64,000 bases of DNA from Corynebacterium meridianum (GTDB taxonomy: Bacteria > Actinomycetota > Actinomycetes > Mycobacteriales > Mycobacteriaceae): NCBI RefSeq assembly GCF_016342265.1, contig NZ_JAEIOS010000011.1:496001-560000 (forward strand), read 5' to 3'. Shown here in pieces: positions 38,321-50,510 of this stretch. The position numbers and the translations under genes are program-made. Within the stretch, counting starts at the first letter, position 1. The number at the start of each line of letters is the position of its first letter. Under the pieces are notes generated by a model. The model was not told the DNA's origin and searched no databases. It saw only the letters and a program-made list of their open reading frames with translations.

Positions 38321-38703
38321 AGCAGCTTATCCGCGTCGAAGCAGGTGTGGTCCCCGGTGTGGCACGCGCCGCCGGTCTGCCGGACCGTGAGCAGGATCGT
38401 GTCCCCGTCGCAGTCGAGCCTCACCCCGGTGACCTCCTGGACGTGCCCCGAAGTCAGTCCCTTGATCCAGTACTCCCCGCGGGACCGGGAGTAGTAGGTG
38501 CCCCGGCGGGTGGCAAGGGTGTGTGCCAACGCGTGGGTGTCCATCCACGCGAGCATCAGCACGTCCCCGGTCCCGTCCTCCTGGACCACGGCGGGCAAAA
38601 GCCCCGCATCGTTGAGTTTCAGCCGCTCCGCCACGGCCGGGTCCAGTTCATACCGGGAGGGGTCACCGTCGTGGCCCGGGCCGGTGATCGGATCGACGTT
38701 CAT
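38317..38703 (-). CDS. hisI: Phosphoribosyl-AMP cyclohydrolase
   Basis: HisI opens the purine ring of phosphoribosyl-AMP in histidine synthesis. The 128-residue protein has the size of the stand-alone actinobacterial enzyme, without a fused HisE. Motifs are [13 protein letters not shown], the metal-binding [11 protein letters not shown], and the zinc cysteines in [12 protein letters not shown]. The ATG (38701-38703) overlaps the hisF stop as ATGA. Confidence 0.96.
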   Translation of the reverse strand: MNVDPITGPGHDGDPSRYELDPAVAERLKLNDAGLLPAVVQEDGTGDVLMLAWMDTHALAHTLATRRGTYYSRSRGEYWIKGLTSGHVQEVTGVRLDCDGDTILLTVRQTGGACHTGDHTCFDADKLL

Positions 38704-39476
38704 CGCCGGACCTCATATCCCGCGTCGGCGAGCGCTTCCTTGACCTCGCCGATGGTGATCTCCCGGAAGTGGAAGATCGTGGCCGCGAGCACCGCGTCGG
38801 CACCGGCGGCAACCGCCGGCGGGAAATGCTCCACGGCACCGGCACCGCCGGAGGCAATCACCGGGACCGTCACGGCCTCGCGGACCGCCTCCAGAAGCTC
38901 GAGATCGAAGCCGTCCCGCGTGCCGTCACCGTCCATGGAATTCAGCAGGATCTCCCCCACCCCGAGCTCCTCACCGCGGCGGGCCCACTCGATCGCGTCG
39001 ATACCCGCGGACCTGGAGCCACCGTGGGTGGTCACCTCGAATCCGGAGGGCTGGGGGATTCCCCTCTCTGGGACGCGGCGGGCGTCGACGGACAGCACGA
39101 TGCACTGCGCGCCGAAGCGTTCGGAGAGCTCGCGGAGCAGTTCCGGTCGGGCGATGGCCGAGGTGTTGACGCTGACCTTGTCCGCCCCCGCGCGCAGCAA
39201 CTGGTCGACGTCCTCGACGGAGCGCACACCGCCGCCGACGGTCAGGGGAATGAACACCTGTTCGGCGGTCCTCCGGACGACATCGAGCATCGTTCCCCGC
39301 CCGTCCTTCGACGCGGAGACATCCAGGAACGTCAGCTCGTCGGCCCCCTCCGCGTCGTAGCGGGCGGCCAGTTCCACGGGGTCGCCGGCATCACGCAGGT
39401 TGGCGAAGTTGACGCCTTTGACGACGCGGCCGTCGGCCACGTCCAGGCAGGGAATGATACGGACAGCTACGGACAA
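38700..39476 (-). CDS. hisF: Imidazole glycerol phosphate synthase subunit HisF
   Basis: HisF is the cyclase half of the HisH-HisF complex, making imidazole-glycerol phosphate and AICAR. The 258-residue TIM barrel has [18 protein letters not shown] with the catalytic Asp, [25 protein letters not shown], and a second catalytic Asp region in [15 protein letters not shown]. The start is a TTG (39474-39476) with AGGAGG ten bases upstream; no other start codon in frame fits. It lies 38 bases after impA and overlaps hisI. Confidence 0.96.
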   Translation of the reverse strand: MSVAVRIIPCLDVADGRVVKGVNFANLRDAGDPVELAARYDAEGADELTFLDVSASKDGRGTMLDVVRRTAEQVFIPLTVGGGVRSVEDVDQLLRAGADKVSVNTSAIARPELLRELSERFGAQCIVLSVDARRVPERGIPQPSGFEVTTHGGSRSAGIDAIEWARRGEELGVGEILLNSMDGDGTRDGFDLELLEAVREAVTVPVIASGGAGAVEHFPPAVAAGADAVLAATIFHFREITIGEVKEALADAGYEVRR

Positions 39477-39514
39477 GTTCCGTCCGCCTCCTTCTCAGAT
39501 CGGGTGAAGCGATT

Positions 39515-40321
39515 TCAACGGTCGGTGCCGAGGGTCTCACTGATCGTACCGAGGATGACGTCGTGCACACCCTTCGCCCCGGCGACCACACCGAAGGAGT
39601 CCGGGCGCCACTCCTCCCCCGCGAGATCGGTCACCACGCCCCCGGCGGCACGGACGAGCAGAACACCCGCGGCGTTGTCCCAGACGTGGGGGCTGAAGGT
39701 GACGGTGCCGCCGAAGATACCCGCAGCGGTGAAGGCGAGATCGAGGCCGACCGATCCGGTCACGCGCAGCCGGGGGTGCTTCGCGCCCAGGCGGTCCAGG
39801 AGTTCGTGCCGCGCCCAGGTCGGGAACGAGGAGTGCACCGGCGAGATGATCGAACCGAACCCGATGTGACTCAGCCACGGGTCGCGCTCGGTGACCGGGC
39901 GCTGCGGTCGTCCGTTGCGCATCAGCGGTGAGCCGGTGTACGCGGTGAAGCGCTGACCCGTCGCGGGTTGGGAGGTCAGGGCACACACGGGCTGTCCGTC
40001 GATGAGGAGGCTGAGCAGGAACGCACACATCGGGTTTCCCGCGGCGAAGTTGGAGGTCCCGTCGACGGGATCCACCACCCACACGGCCCCGGAACCGAGC
40101 TCGCCGCCCGCTTCCTCCCCGAACACGGGGATGCCGGTGAGCAGTGTGAGCCGCTGGCGGACGGCTTCCTCGACGGCGAGGTCGACCTCGGTGGCGATGT
40201 CCCCCTCGCCCTTCTCCATGACGCGCGCTTCGCCGAGCGACGAGCGGATCATCCGTTCCGCGTCATCGGCGACGGCCTCAGCCACCGCGAGCAGTCCGCG
40301 GGCATCCAGATCTGCGGACAC
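39515..40321 (-). CDS. impA: Inositol monophosphatase family protein ImpA
   Basis: A magnesium-dependent sugar-phosphatase family member encoded within the his cluster, as in C. glutamicum, where histidinol-phosphate phosphatase (hisN) is encoded elsewhere. The 268-residue sequence has the metal-binding motifs PVFGEEAGG, WVVDPVDGTSNFAAGNP and, near the end, WDNAAGVLLVRAAGG. The GTG 40319-40321 (VSADLDARGLL) begins just after the hisA stop. The longer frame to 40678 lies inside hisA and is discounted. Its substrate may be inositol phosphate or another sugar phosphate. Confidence 0.88.
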   Translation of the reverse strand: MSADLDARGLLAVAEAVADDAERMIRSSLGEARVMEKGEGDIATEVDLAVEEAVRQRLTLLTGIPVFGEEAGGELGSGAVWVVDPVDGTSNFAAGNPMCAFLLSLLIDGQPVCALTSQPATGQRFTAYTGSPLMRNGRPQRPVTERDPWLSHIGFGSIISPVHSSFPTWARHELLDRLGAKHPRLRVTGSVGLDLAFTAAGIFGGTVTFSPHVWDNAAGVLLVRAAGGVVTDLAGEEWRPDSFGVVAGAKGVHDVILGTISETLGTDR

Positions 40322-40323
40322 GG

Positions 40324-41085
40324 TCAGTCGCGTCCGGTCGAATCTTCGGCCGGCTCTCCGACGGCGGCAAGGGCCTCGGGGAGGGTGAAGCGCCCCTCGT
40401 AGAGTGCCTTTCCGATGATGACGGAGTCGATTCCCTCGTCCACGTAGGGCACCAGTCCGGTGACGTCGGAGAGCTCGGCGATGCCACCGGAGGCGGTGAC
40501 GGGCGCGTCCGTGGCCGCGGCCACGTCCCGCAGGAGTTCGATGTTCGGTCCGGTCAGGGTGCCGTCCCTGGAGACGTCCGTGACGACGAACCGGCTGCAA
40601 CCGGCCTGATCGAAGCGTTCGAGGATCTCCCAGAGATCGCCGCCGTCGGACACCCATCCGCGACCGCGTGTCCGCCACTCGCCGTCGATGAAGCGAACAT
40701 CGAGGCCGATCGCGACGCGGTCACCGTGGGTGCCGATGATCTTCTCGGCCCATTCCGGGTTCTCCAGCGCGGCGGTGCCTATGTTGACCCGCCGTGCCCC
40801 GGTCGCGAGCGCCCGTTCGAGTGACGCATCATCCCGGATTCCGCCCGTCAGTTCGACGTCGATGTCGAGTCTGCGAACGACCTCGGCCATCATCTCGTGG
40901 TTGGACCCGCGTCCGAAGGCGGCGTCGAGGTCGACGAAGTGCAGCCACCGCGCCCCCTGGTCCTGCCAGTTCAAAGCGGCGTCGAGCGGGCTTCCGTAGC
41001 TTTTCTCGCTGCCCGCCTCCCCCTGATGCAGGCGGACGGCCCTGCCGTCCACGACGTCGACTGCGGGTAGAAGTGTGAGGCTCAT
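40324..41085 (-). CDS. hisA: ProFAR isomerase HisA (PriA/subHisA lineage)
   Basis: HisA isomerises ProFAR in histidine synthesis. In most actinobacteria the same enzyme (PriA) also serves as TrpF. In Corynebacterium it is reported to have narrowed to HisA after a complete trp operon was acquired. The 253-residue barrel has [56 protein letters not shown] and the catalytic [16 protein letters not shown]. It is 57 bases after hisH and three bases before impA. Which substrate range it has cannot be read with certainty. Confidence 0.94.
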   Translation of the reverse strand: MSLTLLPAVDVVDGRAVRLHQGEAGSEKSYGSPLDAALNWQDQGARWLHFVDLDAAFGRGSNHEMMAEVVRRLDIDVELTGGIRDDASLERALATGARRVNIGTAALENPEWAEKIIGTHGDRVAIGLDVRFIDGEWRTRGRGWVSDGGDLWEILERFDQAGCSRFVVTDVSRDGTLTGPNIELLRDVAAATDAPVTASGGIAELSDVTGLVPYVDEGIDSVIIGKALYEGRFTLPEALAAVGEPAEDSTGRD

Positions 41086-41142
41086 GGGGCCAATCCTAGC
41101 GGTGCCGGGGCGAGACGTGACACCCCGTCGGTGGGCCGGTGG

Positions 41143-41787
41143 TCAGAGGGTGTCGATCCAGTTGCGCAGGAGCTCGGCACCCGCGTCACCGGACTTCTCG
41201 GGGTGGAACTGGGTGGCCCACAACGGGCCGTTCTCCACGGCGGCGAGGAACCGGTCGCCCTCGTGCTGCGCCCAGGTGAGCGCCGGCGGGGTGAGCACGT
41301 CATCCTCCGGCATCTCCCAGCCCCGGGCCGCGTAGGAGTGGACGAAGTAGAAGCGCTCGTCTGCGATACCGCGGAACATCCGGGAATCGGTCGGCGTGTC
41401 GACGGTGTTCCAGCCCATGTGCGGCAGGATGTTCGCCCGGAGCTTCTCCACCGTTCCCGGCCACTCACCGCAGCCCTCAGCAGCCGTACCGTGCTCGACG
41501 CCCCGCTCGAAGAGGATCTGCATGCCGACGCAGATTCCGAGGACCGGACGCGACCCGGCGAGTCGTTCGCCTATGAGCCGGGCCCCGTGGACGTTGCGCA
41601 GACCGTCCATGCACGCGGCGAACGCCCCGACGCCGGGGACGAGGAGGCCGTCCGCGGCGAGCACGGTCTTCGGGTCGCTGGTCACGGTCACCTCGGCTCC
41701 GGCGCGCTCGACGGCGCGGTGCGCGGACCGGAGATTTCCGGAACCGTAGTCGAGAAGGGCCACGGTGGGGGTCTTACGGCTGGTCAT
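41143..41787 (-). CDS. hisH: Imidazole glycerol phosphate synthase subunit HisH
   Basis: HisH is the glutaminase partner of HisF, supplying ammonia. The 214-residue class I amidotransferase has [15 protein letters not shown] at the N terminus, [14 protein letters not shown], the nucleophile elbow [12 protein letters not shown] with the catalytic Cys near residue 86, and the His-Glu pair in ATQFHPEKS. The ATG (41785-41787) overlaps the stop of the MFS gene. Confidence 0.97.
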   Translation of the reverse strand: MTSRKTPTVALLDYGSGNLRSAHRAVERAGAEVTVTSDPKTVLAADGLLVPGVGAFAACMDGLRNVHGARLIGERLAGSRPVLGICVGMQILFERGVEHGTAAEGCGEWPGTVEKLRANILPHMGWNTVDTPTDSRMFRGIADERFYFVHSYAARGWEMPEDDVLTPPALTWAQHEGDRFLAAVENGPLWATQFHPEKSGDAGAELLRNWIDTL

Positions 41788-43622
41788 CTGGTGCTCCCGG
41801 TTGTGTCGCTGTCGGAATCGGTGGTCGGATCGTCGGCTGCGCGGGCCCCGGTGTCCGGTTCGTCGGCGTCCGACGTCCCGGACGGTGATGCGGTCCGGCC
41901 ACCGTCCCGCGGGGTGAGGTCCACGGGTGTGACGGAGGCCTTCTTCGCGGGGCGCTCCCGCTCCCCGGGCGTGGAGCGGTCCGGGGAGCGGAGCTCCGCG
42001 ATACGCCGACGTTCCATCTTGCGGGCTTCCTCCCGGGCGCGTTCGATGTGCGCCTGAGCCTCCTGGCGGGCCCGTTCGACGTGGGCCCGGGCGTCCGCCC
42101 GGATCTCCCGGACCTGGATCCGGTACTCGCGCTGGTCGGATTTCCGCTCGGCCTTCAGGGCACGCCGCTCGGCCGCTTCCGCGCGGAGTTCGGCGTTGAA
42201 CTCCTCGCGGCTCATGCCCTCCGGACGACGCCGGACGTGCGGACGGGGGGTGTTCTTGGCGAGCAGTTCGGCGACGTGCACGGGTTTCATGCCCGCGCGG
42301 CCGATGGCCCGGGCACTGCGTACCGCTGTGCGGGCCATCGGGACACGCCGGAGGGTGGCACGGGTGTTGTTGTATTCCGCGATGCGGTGCCTACCGATGA
42401 CCCGGTCCGCGACCACGACGGCGAGACCGAGAACCACGAGACCGGCCGCCGTCCCGAAGGATCCGGAGTAGGCGGCACGCGCAGCCACGACACCGAGAAC
42501 CACGGAGCCGAGGCCGGTTCCGGAGTCGAAGGCGATGTTCCACATCGCGGACGCCTCGGTGACCTTCGACCGGGGCAGCCTCGCGAACATCATCAGCAGT
42601 GCCTCGTTCTGGACGGCACCGAAACCGGCACCGAACAGCAGGGCGGACAGGAGCAGCAGCCACGGGTTGAGCCCCGCAGCGAGGACGAGGGTCGCCAGCG
42701 CCAGGCCGACGACACCGGCGATGAGCGACGGGATGACCAGCCGCCCGGCCTCACCACGACGATCCGCGATGATGCCTGCACCGTAGCGGCTGAGCATCTG
42801 GGATCCGCCCACGACAGCCAGAACGAGTCCTCCGACCACGGCGCCGCTAGCCGGGTCGAGTTCCTTCACCGCAGCGGGGAGGAAGGAGGAGATCGCGCCG
42901 TAACCCATCGCGATGGTGGAGATCGCGAGCGCTGGGACGGTGATGAGTTTCCAGGTGGCCACGGAGTAGCCGGTCTCAGTGACCGACCCGGTACCGCGCA
43001 GAGACTCCCGCTTCTCCGGCGACAGCCGCGGAAGGGACCAGCACAGTGCGGTGGCACCGATGCCGATCACCGAGGAGATGATGTAGACCGCGGTGAATCC
43101 GATGGTCTCCGCGAGGTAGAGTCCCGCCGGCAGGAAAAGCATCTGTAGGAGCCCGACGACGAGCCCCAGCGCCCCGGACGCCTTACCGAGGAATCTCCGC
43201 GCCACCAGCTCGGCCATCAGCGCGGACTGGGCGACCGTCAGTGCTCCGAAGCCGACGCCACGGACCGCGGAGATCGTCAGCACCGGGATCGCGTCGACGG
43301 AGAAGGCGTACAGCGCGGAGGGCACGCACAGCAGGAACGCCGAGACGACCATCACCGGGATGTAGCCGAACCGGCGAAGTGCCTTCGGCGTGAACATCTG
43401 GGTTAGGACCGTGCCCGCCATGAATACACCCGTGACGGAACCGGCGAGACTGTCGGAGCCACCCGAACTGATCACCGCGAGCGGGACCACCGGGAGCATC
43501 AGCGACCAGGAGGCGAAGGCGGCGGCGACGGCGATCAGCGTCGTCTTCAGCGCCGGACTGCTCCACATGTTGTCGAGCTTCTCGAGTTCATCGCGTGACA
43601 GCAGCCGCGCCGACGTCTTCAC
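41784..43622 (-). CDS. Major facilitator superfamily transporter with a long charged C-terminal tail
   Basis: The 612-residue protein has about twelve hydrophobic segments in residues 25-420, so it is a typical MFS carrier, perhaps an exporter; the substrate is not known. A related transporter gene lies at the same place in the C. glutamicum his cluster. The last ~190 residues are not membrane-spanning. They form a highly charged predicted coiled coil ([39 protein letters not shown]) and then an acidic Asp/Thr/Ser tail. Its stop overlaps hisH, and the 69-residue gene precedes it. Confidence 0.85.
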   Translation of the reverse strand: MKTSARLLSRDELEKLDNMWSSPALKTTLIAVAAAFASWSLMLPVVPLAVISSGGSDSLAGSVTGVFMAGTVLTQMFTPKALRRFGYIPVMVVSAFLLCVPSALYAFSVDAIPVLTISAVRGVGFGALTVAQSALMAELVARRFLGKASGALGLVVGLLQMLFLPAGLYLAETIGFTAVYIISSVIGIGATALCWSLPRLSPEKRESLRGTGSVTETGYSVATWKLITVPALAISTIAMGYGAISSFLPAAVKELDPASGAVVGGLVLAVVGGSQMLSRYGAGIIADRRGEAGRLVIPSLIAGVVGLALATLVLAAGLNPWLLLLSALLFGAGFGAVQNEALLMMFARLPRSKVTEASAMWNIAFDSGTGLGSVVLGVVAARAAYSGSFGTAAGLVVLGLAVVVADRVIGRHRIAEYNNTRATLRRVPMARTAVRSARAIGRAGMKPVHVAELLAKNTPRPHVRRRPEGMSREEFNAELRAEAAERRALKAERKSDQREYRIQVREIRADARAHVERARQEAQAHIERAREEARKMERRRIAELRSPDRSTPGERERPAKKASVTPVDLTPRDGGRTASPSGTSDADEPDTGARAADDPTTDSDSDTTGSTR

Positions 43623-43626
43623 CTAT

Positions 43627-43836
43627 CTAACCCACCTCTCCCAGTAGCCACAGCAGCCCCGCGGCGAACGCCACGGCCGCCGCCAGAGCGCCGATGAATG
43701 TCAAGACCCGGTTCTCGGCCTGATAGGCCGCCCAGGTTCCGCCGACCAGGAGGCCGGCGATGAGGAACAGCAGGTAGATGAACCAGTGTGCGGAACCGTC
43801 CTGCTGTCCGGCTGCCACTCTAACAAGGTCCGGCAT
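43627..43836 (-). CDS. Small two-helix membrane protein in the his operon
   Basis: The 69-residue product has two hydrophobic helices, about residues 19-37 (FIYLLFLIAGLLVGGTWAA) and 46-66. The start is ATG 43834-43836, three bases after hisB, and the stop is four bases before the MFS gene, so it is embedded in the operon. A small open frame is reported at this place in C. glutamicum too. No function is known; association with the neighbouring transporter is conceivable. Confidence 0.72.
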   Translation of the reverse strand: MPDLVRVAAGQQDGSAHWFIYLLFLIAGLLVGGTWAAYQAENRVLTFIGALAAAVAFAAGLLWLLGEVG

Positions 43837-43839
43837 CGG

Positions 43840-44487
43840 CTACAGCGACCCCTTCGTGGACGGGATTCCGGAGACCCGGGGATCCGGTTCCGTCGCGGCC
43901 CTCAGTGCACGCGCCACGGCCTTGTACTCGGCCTCGGTGATGTGGTGCGGATCTCGCCCGTAGTGGCACCGAACGTGGAGGGCGATCTGCGCGTTGAAGG
44001 CGAGCGACTCGAAGAAGTGCCGGTTGATGACGGTGGCGTAGTGACCACCGATCACGGCGGTGATCATCTGGTCCGGTTCGCCGTCCATGACGAAGTACGG
44101 ACGACCGGAGACGTCCACGATGGCCTCGCACAGCGTTTCGTCCATCGGCAGCTGGCAGGAGCCGAAGCGCCGGATGCCGGACTTGTCCCCGAGCGCCTCC
44201 CGGATCGCCCCACCCAAAACGATCGCGGTGTCCTCGACGGTGTGGTGTGCATCGACCTCGGTGTCCCCGGAGGCGTGGACGGTGAGATCGAAGCTGCCGT
44301 GGGTACCGAATGCGGTGAGCATGTGGTCGAAGAACGGCAGCCCGGTGGTGATCTCGCAGTTGCCGGTGCCGTCGAGATCGATCTCCACGGCGATCGTCGA
44401 TTCGCGGGTGGCGCGTTCCACGCGGGCCCGACGTGAGGAGCCGGACCCGTCAGATTTGTTGCTGGTGGTGTGGTTGAGGTCAGCCAT
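43840..44487 (-). CDS. hisB: Imidazoleglycerol-phosphate dehydratase
   Basis: HisB dehydrates imidazole-glycerol phosphate using manganese. The 215-residue stand-alone enzyme has the metal-binding [23 protein letters not shown], and the second set in [17 protein letters not shown]. The N-terminal 20 residues are polar and extra. It lies 50 bases after hisC. Confidence 0.97.
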   Translation of the reverse strand: MADLNHTTSNKSDGSGSSRRARVERATRESTIAVEIDLDGTGNCEITTGLPFFDHMLTAFGTHGSFDLTVHASGDTEVDAHHTVEDTAIVLGGAIREALGDKSGIRRFGSCQLPMDETLCEAIVDVSGRPYFVMDGEPDQMITAVIGGHYATVINRHFFESLAFNAQIALHVRCHYGRDPHHITEAEYKAVARALRAATEPDPRVSGIPSTKGSL

Positions 44488-44537
44488 GGCTTGTCGTCTC
44501 GTTCCTCGTGACTCGGTGGCGGGTGCTATAGGTGGTT

Positions 44538-47026
<2,489 letters not shown>

Positions 47027-47068
47027 GGGCATTCCTGCATCATCCCGTCATATGTCTGCATTGGTCAT

Positions 47069-47127
47069 GGCGACCCGTCGCCCCGGTTCGACGGCGGGGA
47101 ACGGTGACGCTGTCTGTGACCATTGTA
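47069..47127 (-). promoter_or_regulatory. hisD promoter and structured leader with competing hairpins
   Basis: On the minus strand TACAAT (47127-47122) is a perfect -10, giving a start near 47115 and a leader of about 90 bases. In the leader GGCGA-N4-TCGCC (47069-47082) and CCGTCG-N8-CGACGG (47075-47094) share bases 47077-47080, so only one can form. No T-box sequence is visible, although a T-box is described for C. glutamicum hisD. Confidence 0.45.
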
Positions 47128-47242
47128 TTAGGCGCCGGTTCCGGGTGCTCCACGGGGACACCGTACCGGGGCGGCGAGACCAGGGGCGCGCGTATATTGG
47201 CGGAGAAGTTCGAACATCAGACGGTTAGGAGTGAGGCAGATC

Positions 47243-48331
47243 ATGGGCGACCGCACCGGGGGAGACACGGGCCCGACGAAGATCAGCCTCGCGGACGTCT
47301 CGGAGGCCGTCACCGCCTGCGGCTACCGCTTCCTGTCCGGCAGTCAACGGCTGCTGCTGCCCTGGAAGACGCACCGGGTACTCGTGTACATCGGCCGGGT
47401 TGACGCTCCGGTGCTCATCGTGGAGGGGGAACTGCGCGGTACCCTCGACCTGTCGGATATCAATGCCCTGGCGCACACCATCACGGCGTGGAACGCGGAG
47501 CGGATCAATCCGACCGTGATGCTGAAGATCACCGATGACGGGGCGGTGTCCGTCCGTTTCCGCGCGGCGCTGCCCATCGGCGCGGGGGCCACCGCGGAGC
47601 AGCTGCACACCTTCATCCGTTCGGCGATGCAGGCGATGGAGCTGGCCGCCGACCTGTTCCTCACCGAGTTCCCGCAGCTGAAACCCGCCGAAACGACGAC
47701 ACCGCCGGGGGACGCCCTCGACAGGGACGCACTGCACGGACCACTCCGGCTCCAGAAGACACCGGAAGACAGCACCCACGACGGAGATGAGGGGACACCG
47801 ACCGTGACCGAACCGGATGACCCGGACGAGGAACGCGACATCAGCGACGGGGTGAACTCCAACGCCGACGGCGACATCGATCTCCCGGACGCGGATCCAC
47901 CTTCCCCGGTGGATTTGGCCCGACTGGAGTCCACGTTGAAGGACCTCGGTATCCACGGGATGCACAGAGGGGAAACCTGGCTCGCGACGACGGTCAACAG
48001 TGTTCTCATCGGCCTCCACCTGGACAACGGCCCGTCGCTCATCCTCCGTGGGCTGTGGGATCCGAACCTCGATCCGGAACGGGACTTCATGCGTGTATTC
48101 CTCTGCTGCAACACCTGGAACGAGAAGTCCGCACTGACGAAAGCCTACTGCCACACCGATGACGACGGGCTCCAGGTCCGGGTGGAGATGTCGGTTCCGA
48201 CGGCAGCGGGTCTGACCTCCACCCAGCTCCGGCACACGCTCTCCCTCGGGCTCCGCCGCGTCCTGATCGCGGTCGGGTCCATCAGCGAGGACGTCACCGG
48301 GGTGTCGGTGGTGGAATGGCCCGAGGACTGA
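47243..48331 (+). CDS. YbjN-domain protein, two tandem domains (first of a pair)
   Basis: The 362-residue cytoplasmic protein has two domains of the YbjN/T3SS-chaperone-like fold: residues about 8-145 (ISLADVSEAVTACGYRFLSG) and 215-360 (VDLARLESTLKDLGIHGMHR). They are joined by a 60-residue acidic linker (PDDPDEERDISDGVNSNADG). Such proteins are thought to act as chaperones or partners of other proteins, but none of these pairs has a defined role. I start at ATG 47243 (GAGG six bases upstream); a GTG at 47231 sits too near its ribosome site. A second gene of the same architecture follows after four bases. Confidence 0.78.
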   Translation: MGDRTGGDTGPTKISLADVSEAVTACGYRFLSGSQRLLLPWKTHRVLVYIGRVDAPVLIVEGELRGTLDLSDINALAHTITAWNAERINPTVMLKITDDGAVSVRFRAALPIGAGATAEQLHTFIRSAMQAMELAADLFLTEFPQLKPAETTTPPGDALDRDALHGPLRLQKTPEDSTHDGDEGTPTVTEPDDPDEERDISDGVNSNADGDIDLPDADPPSPVDLARLESTLKDLGIHGMHRGETWLATTVNSVLIGLHLDNGPSLILRGLWDPNLDPERDFMRVFLCCNTWNEKSALTKAYCHTDDDGLQVRVEMSVPTAAGLTSTQLRHTLSLGLRRVLIAVGSISEDVTGVSVVEWPED

Positions 48332-48335
48332 CCCG

Positions 48336-49496
48336 GTGTCTTCCGCCGACCACGGACCGGACTCCACCGGGGAAGTCCCCGACGACCCCTCCGGGCTGTT
48401 CCCCCGGGACGCACCGACCGGCGAATTGAACCGGGGGTTGAGGCTGACCCTGCTCCGGTTGCTCGGACCGGCACCGCTCCGCGCACTGCGACGCCGCCGG
48501 AACCGGACTTCCGACGAGCCGACCGTGGGTCTCACCTTCGGCATGGTGGAGGCGGCACTGGAAACCTTCGGGGTGCGGCATTCGGTGACCACGGACCGGA
48601 TCATGGTCTCCTGGCCGAGCGTCCGCGGTGAGCTCCTCGTGATCCGGGACAACGGTGGACTGCACCTGGTCTTCCGGGGACGACTCAGAGGGCGGACGGG
48701 CGTCGAGCAGCTTCCTGTCCTGCAGAATGCGCTCGCGCTCGGTGAGCAGCGTTCCCTGCCGGTGTGCTTCTATCCGTCGGTCGCGGCGGACGGGACCCTG
48801 AGCGTCCGGTTCCACGCGTCGCTGTGTGTGGAAGCCGGGATCACCGACGCGCAGTTGCGCACGTTCCTGGAGAGAGCCCTCATCCTCGTGATCACCGGGT
48901 GCCTCGCGCTCATCGACGAAATCCCGCCCTTGGCCGGACCGGCGATCGACTCCTCGGAGTTGCTGCGTACCGATGCCGTGGAGTCCACCCGGCCGGTGCC
49001 GGGGGCCGTTGTTCCCGGTTCCGGGGTGCCTCCGTTGACACCGGCGATCCCGGAGCCGCTCGACATGTACCGGCTCCGGATCGTCCTGGAACGGATGCGC
49101 GGGGACGCGGAACCCCACCCCCGGTTCCGGGCGCTCGCCCTGACGGTAGATGAGGTCGAGGTGCAGGTCACCTCCGACACCGAGGCCGTGGGGAGCGCGG
49201 GCCGCGACCTCATCGTCATCTCCCGGTGGGAGGTCCCCGTGGAGGGTGCGGCAACCGAGGTGTTCGGGGAGGCCGCGACGGCGTGCGCGGCATTCGACCG
49301 CCGCTGCCCGACCGTCAACGCCCGGGCGGCGCTCGTGTCCGGCACCCCTGACCGTGTGGTGGTCTGCGCGGTGGCGGTGTTCCCGGTCGCGGCCGGGGCG
49401 ACCGACGCCCAGCTCGAGGCGGCGATCAACTGCGGTATCACGGGCGTGGTGGAGGCGGTCACCGTGATCCGGGGCGCATTGTCGCGTCCCCGCTAG
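48336..49496 (+). CDS. YbjN-domain protein, two tandem domains (second of a pair)
   Basis: The 386-residue product is built like its neighbour. A polar N-terminal 60 residues include the basic run LRALRRRRNR. A YbjN domain follows at about 65-200 (LTFGMVEAALETFGVRH), then a Pro-rich linker and a second domain at about 245-385. The start is a GTG (48336), four bases after the stop of the first gene, so the two should be made together. Its TAG stop overlaps the TAG of the convergent membrane gene (the shared CTAG at 49493-49496). Function unknown. Confidence 0.75.
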   Translation: MSSADHGPDSTGEVPDDPSGLFPRDAPTGELNRGLRLTLLRLLGPAPLRALRRRRNRTSDEPTVGLTFGMVEAALETFGVRHSVTTDRIMVSWPSVRGELLVIRDNGGLHLVFRGRLRGRTGVEQLPVLQNALALGEQRSLPVCFYPSVAADGTLSVRFHASLCVEAGITDAQLRTFLERALILVITGCLALIDEIPPLAGPAIDSSELLRTDAVESTRPVPGAVVPGSGVPPLTPAIPEPLDMYRLRIVLERMRGDAEPHPRFRALALTVDEVEVQVTSDTEAVGSAGRDLIVISRWEVPVEGAATEVFGEAATACAAFDRRCPTVNARAALVSGTPDRVVVCAVAVFPVAAGATDAQLEAAINCGITGVVEAVTVIRGALSRPR

Positions 49497-50161
49497 GCAC
49501 TCCCGGGGATTGACGGCGCACGGTATCCGCCGTCATCCTCGATCGGGGCGCGGCCAGGCCGGACGAGGACCGCGGCGGACCAGTAGGTCAGCAGCGCCAG
49601 GTAGGGGGCTATCACCACACCCCAGTGGAGGGTTACCTGGGGAACGAATGAGTACTCTTTTCCGATCTGCAGCGCATCCTCGTTGGGGGCCGGATGCACG
49701 AGGTGCGCGACGGCATCGCTGATTCCGACGATGGTGAAGGCACCGATGAGCGAGCAGAACGCCACCCACGCCAGCATCCGGGGGCCGAGGAGCTCAGGAG
49801 CCCGGAAGAACGCGATCATCGCGACGATGATCCCCAGAATCGAGCTTCCGGTGATCATTCCCAGCCAGGTGTCGAACTCCTGGGATCCGGGTGTCACGAT
49901 GACCACGGTGGCGTCCTCCAGCACCCGGCCCGTGTAGACGGGGCGGAACGCACCGGAGAGCACGCCCGCGACGAGGGCCAGGATGAGTGAGAGCGCCAGG
50001 ATCCCCGCATAGGATCCCGTGGAGCGTTTCACCCGGGGGAGCAGTCGCCCGGTCGGTGCCGCCACACGGTCGACCGGCGTGGACTCCGGGGCATTACCGG
50101 CGTGCGCGCCGACGGTTTCTGACGTCTCCGGTCGCCCGTCGGCGTGCTCAGGGTGGTTCAT
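49493..50161 (-). CDS. Membrane protein of unknown function, four helices
   Basis: The 222-residue protein begins with a hydrophilic 48-residue Pro/Ala/Asp-rich segment. Four hydrophobic helices follow at about 50-72, 103-121, 130-152 and 180-200. A loop between the first two helices holds a beta-rich insert (RVLEDATVVIVTPGSQEF). The protein ends in a short polar tail. I recognise no family. It is upstream of nothing on its strand and lies 66 bases after bsaP, so it could be part of the bioB transcript. Confidence 0.75.
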   Translation of the reverse strand: MNHPEHADGRPETSETVGAHAGNAPESTPVDRVAAPTGRLLPRVKRSTGSYAGILALSLILALVAGVLSGAFRPVYTGRVLEDATVVIVTPGSQEFDTWLGMITGSSILGIIVAMIAFFRAPELLGPRMLAWVAFCSLIGAFTIVGISDAVAHLVHPAPNEDALQIGKEYSFVPQVTLHWGVVIAPYLALLTYWSAAVLVRPGRAPIEDDGGYRAPSIPGSA

Positions 50162-50227
50162 GGACGTCCAATCTACGCGTGGAAGCCCGCCGTCAGCCAG
50201 CTGCCGGGTCTTCGGGCCCCTGGCCGG

Positions 50228-50488
50228 TCAGCGCTGACCGAGGTAGGCGGAGTCGACGCGTCCGTGCCGGGAGCACGCGGCGTCCCATCCGTCGGGCCGG
50301 ATCTGGACGACCATCCGGCGACCGCAGAGTTGGCAGTAGCGGGGCGCCTCCAAGCCGGCACGCGCCGAGGGGGACAACCGGAGCGTCTCCCCTTCGGCGA
50401 TGCACTGACCGGTGTTCGGGTGGTAGACCGGTGCGGCCCCCGTGATCAGTGCCTCGAGCAGATCCGTGTTGTCCGCGATGCGGGCCAT
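50228..50488 (-). CDS. bsaP: Biotin synthase auxiliary protein BsaP
   Basis: BsaP is a small iron-sulfur protein found next to bioB in actinobacteria and reported in mycobacteria as needed for biotin synthase function. The 86-residue product has the characteristic C-terminal cysteines, [10 protein letters not shown] and DAACSRHG. The N-terminal half binds nothing obvious. It lies 22 bases after bioB, and the same order (bioB then a small Cys protein) is typical. Confidence 0.85.
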   Translation of the reverse strand: MARIADNTDLLEALITGAAPVYHPNTGQCIAEGETLRLSPSARAGLEAPRYCQLCGRRMVVQIRPDGWDAACSRHGRVDSAYLGQR

Positions 50489-50510
50489 GGGTCGAGGTCT
50501 CCTGGATTCT

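Noticed and set aside
47033-47242. T-box riboswitch expected upstream of hisD
   Set aside because: I searched both strands by eye for the conserved AGGGTGGNACCGCG-type sequence and found none; only GGTACGG-like fragments occur.
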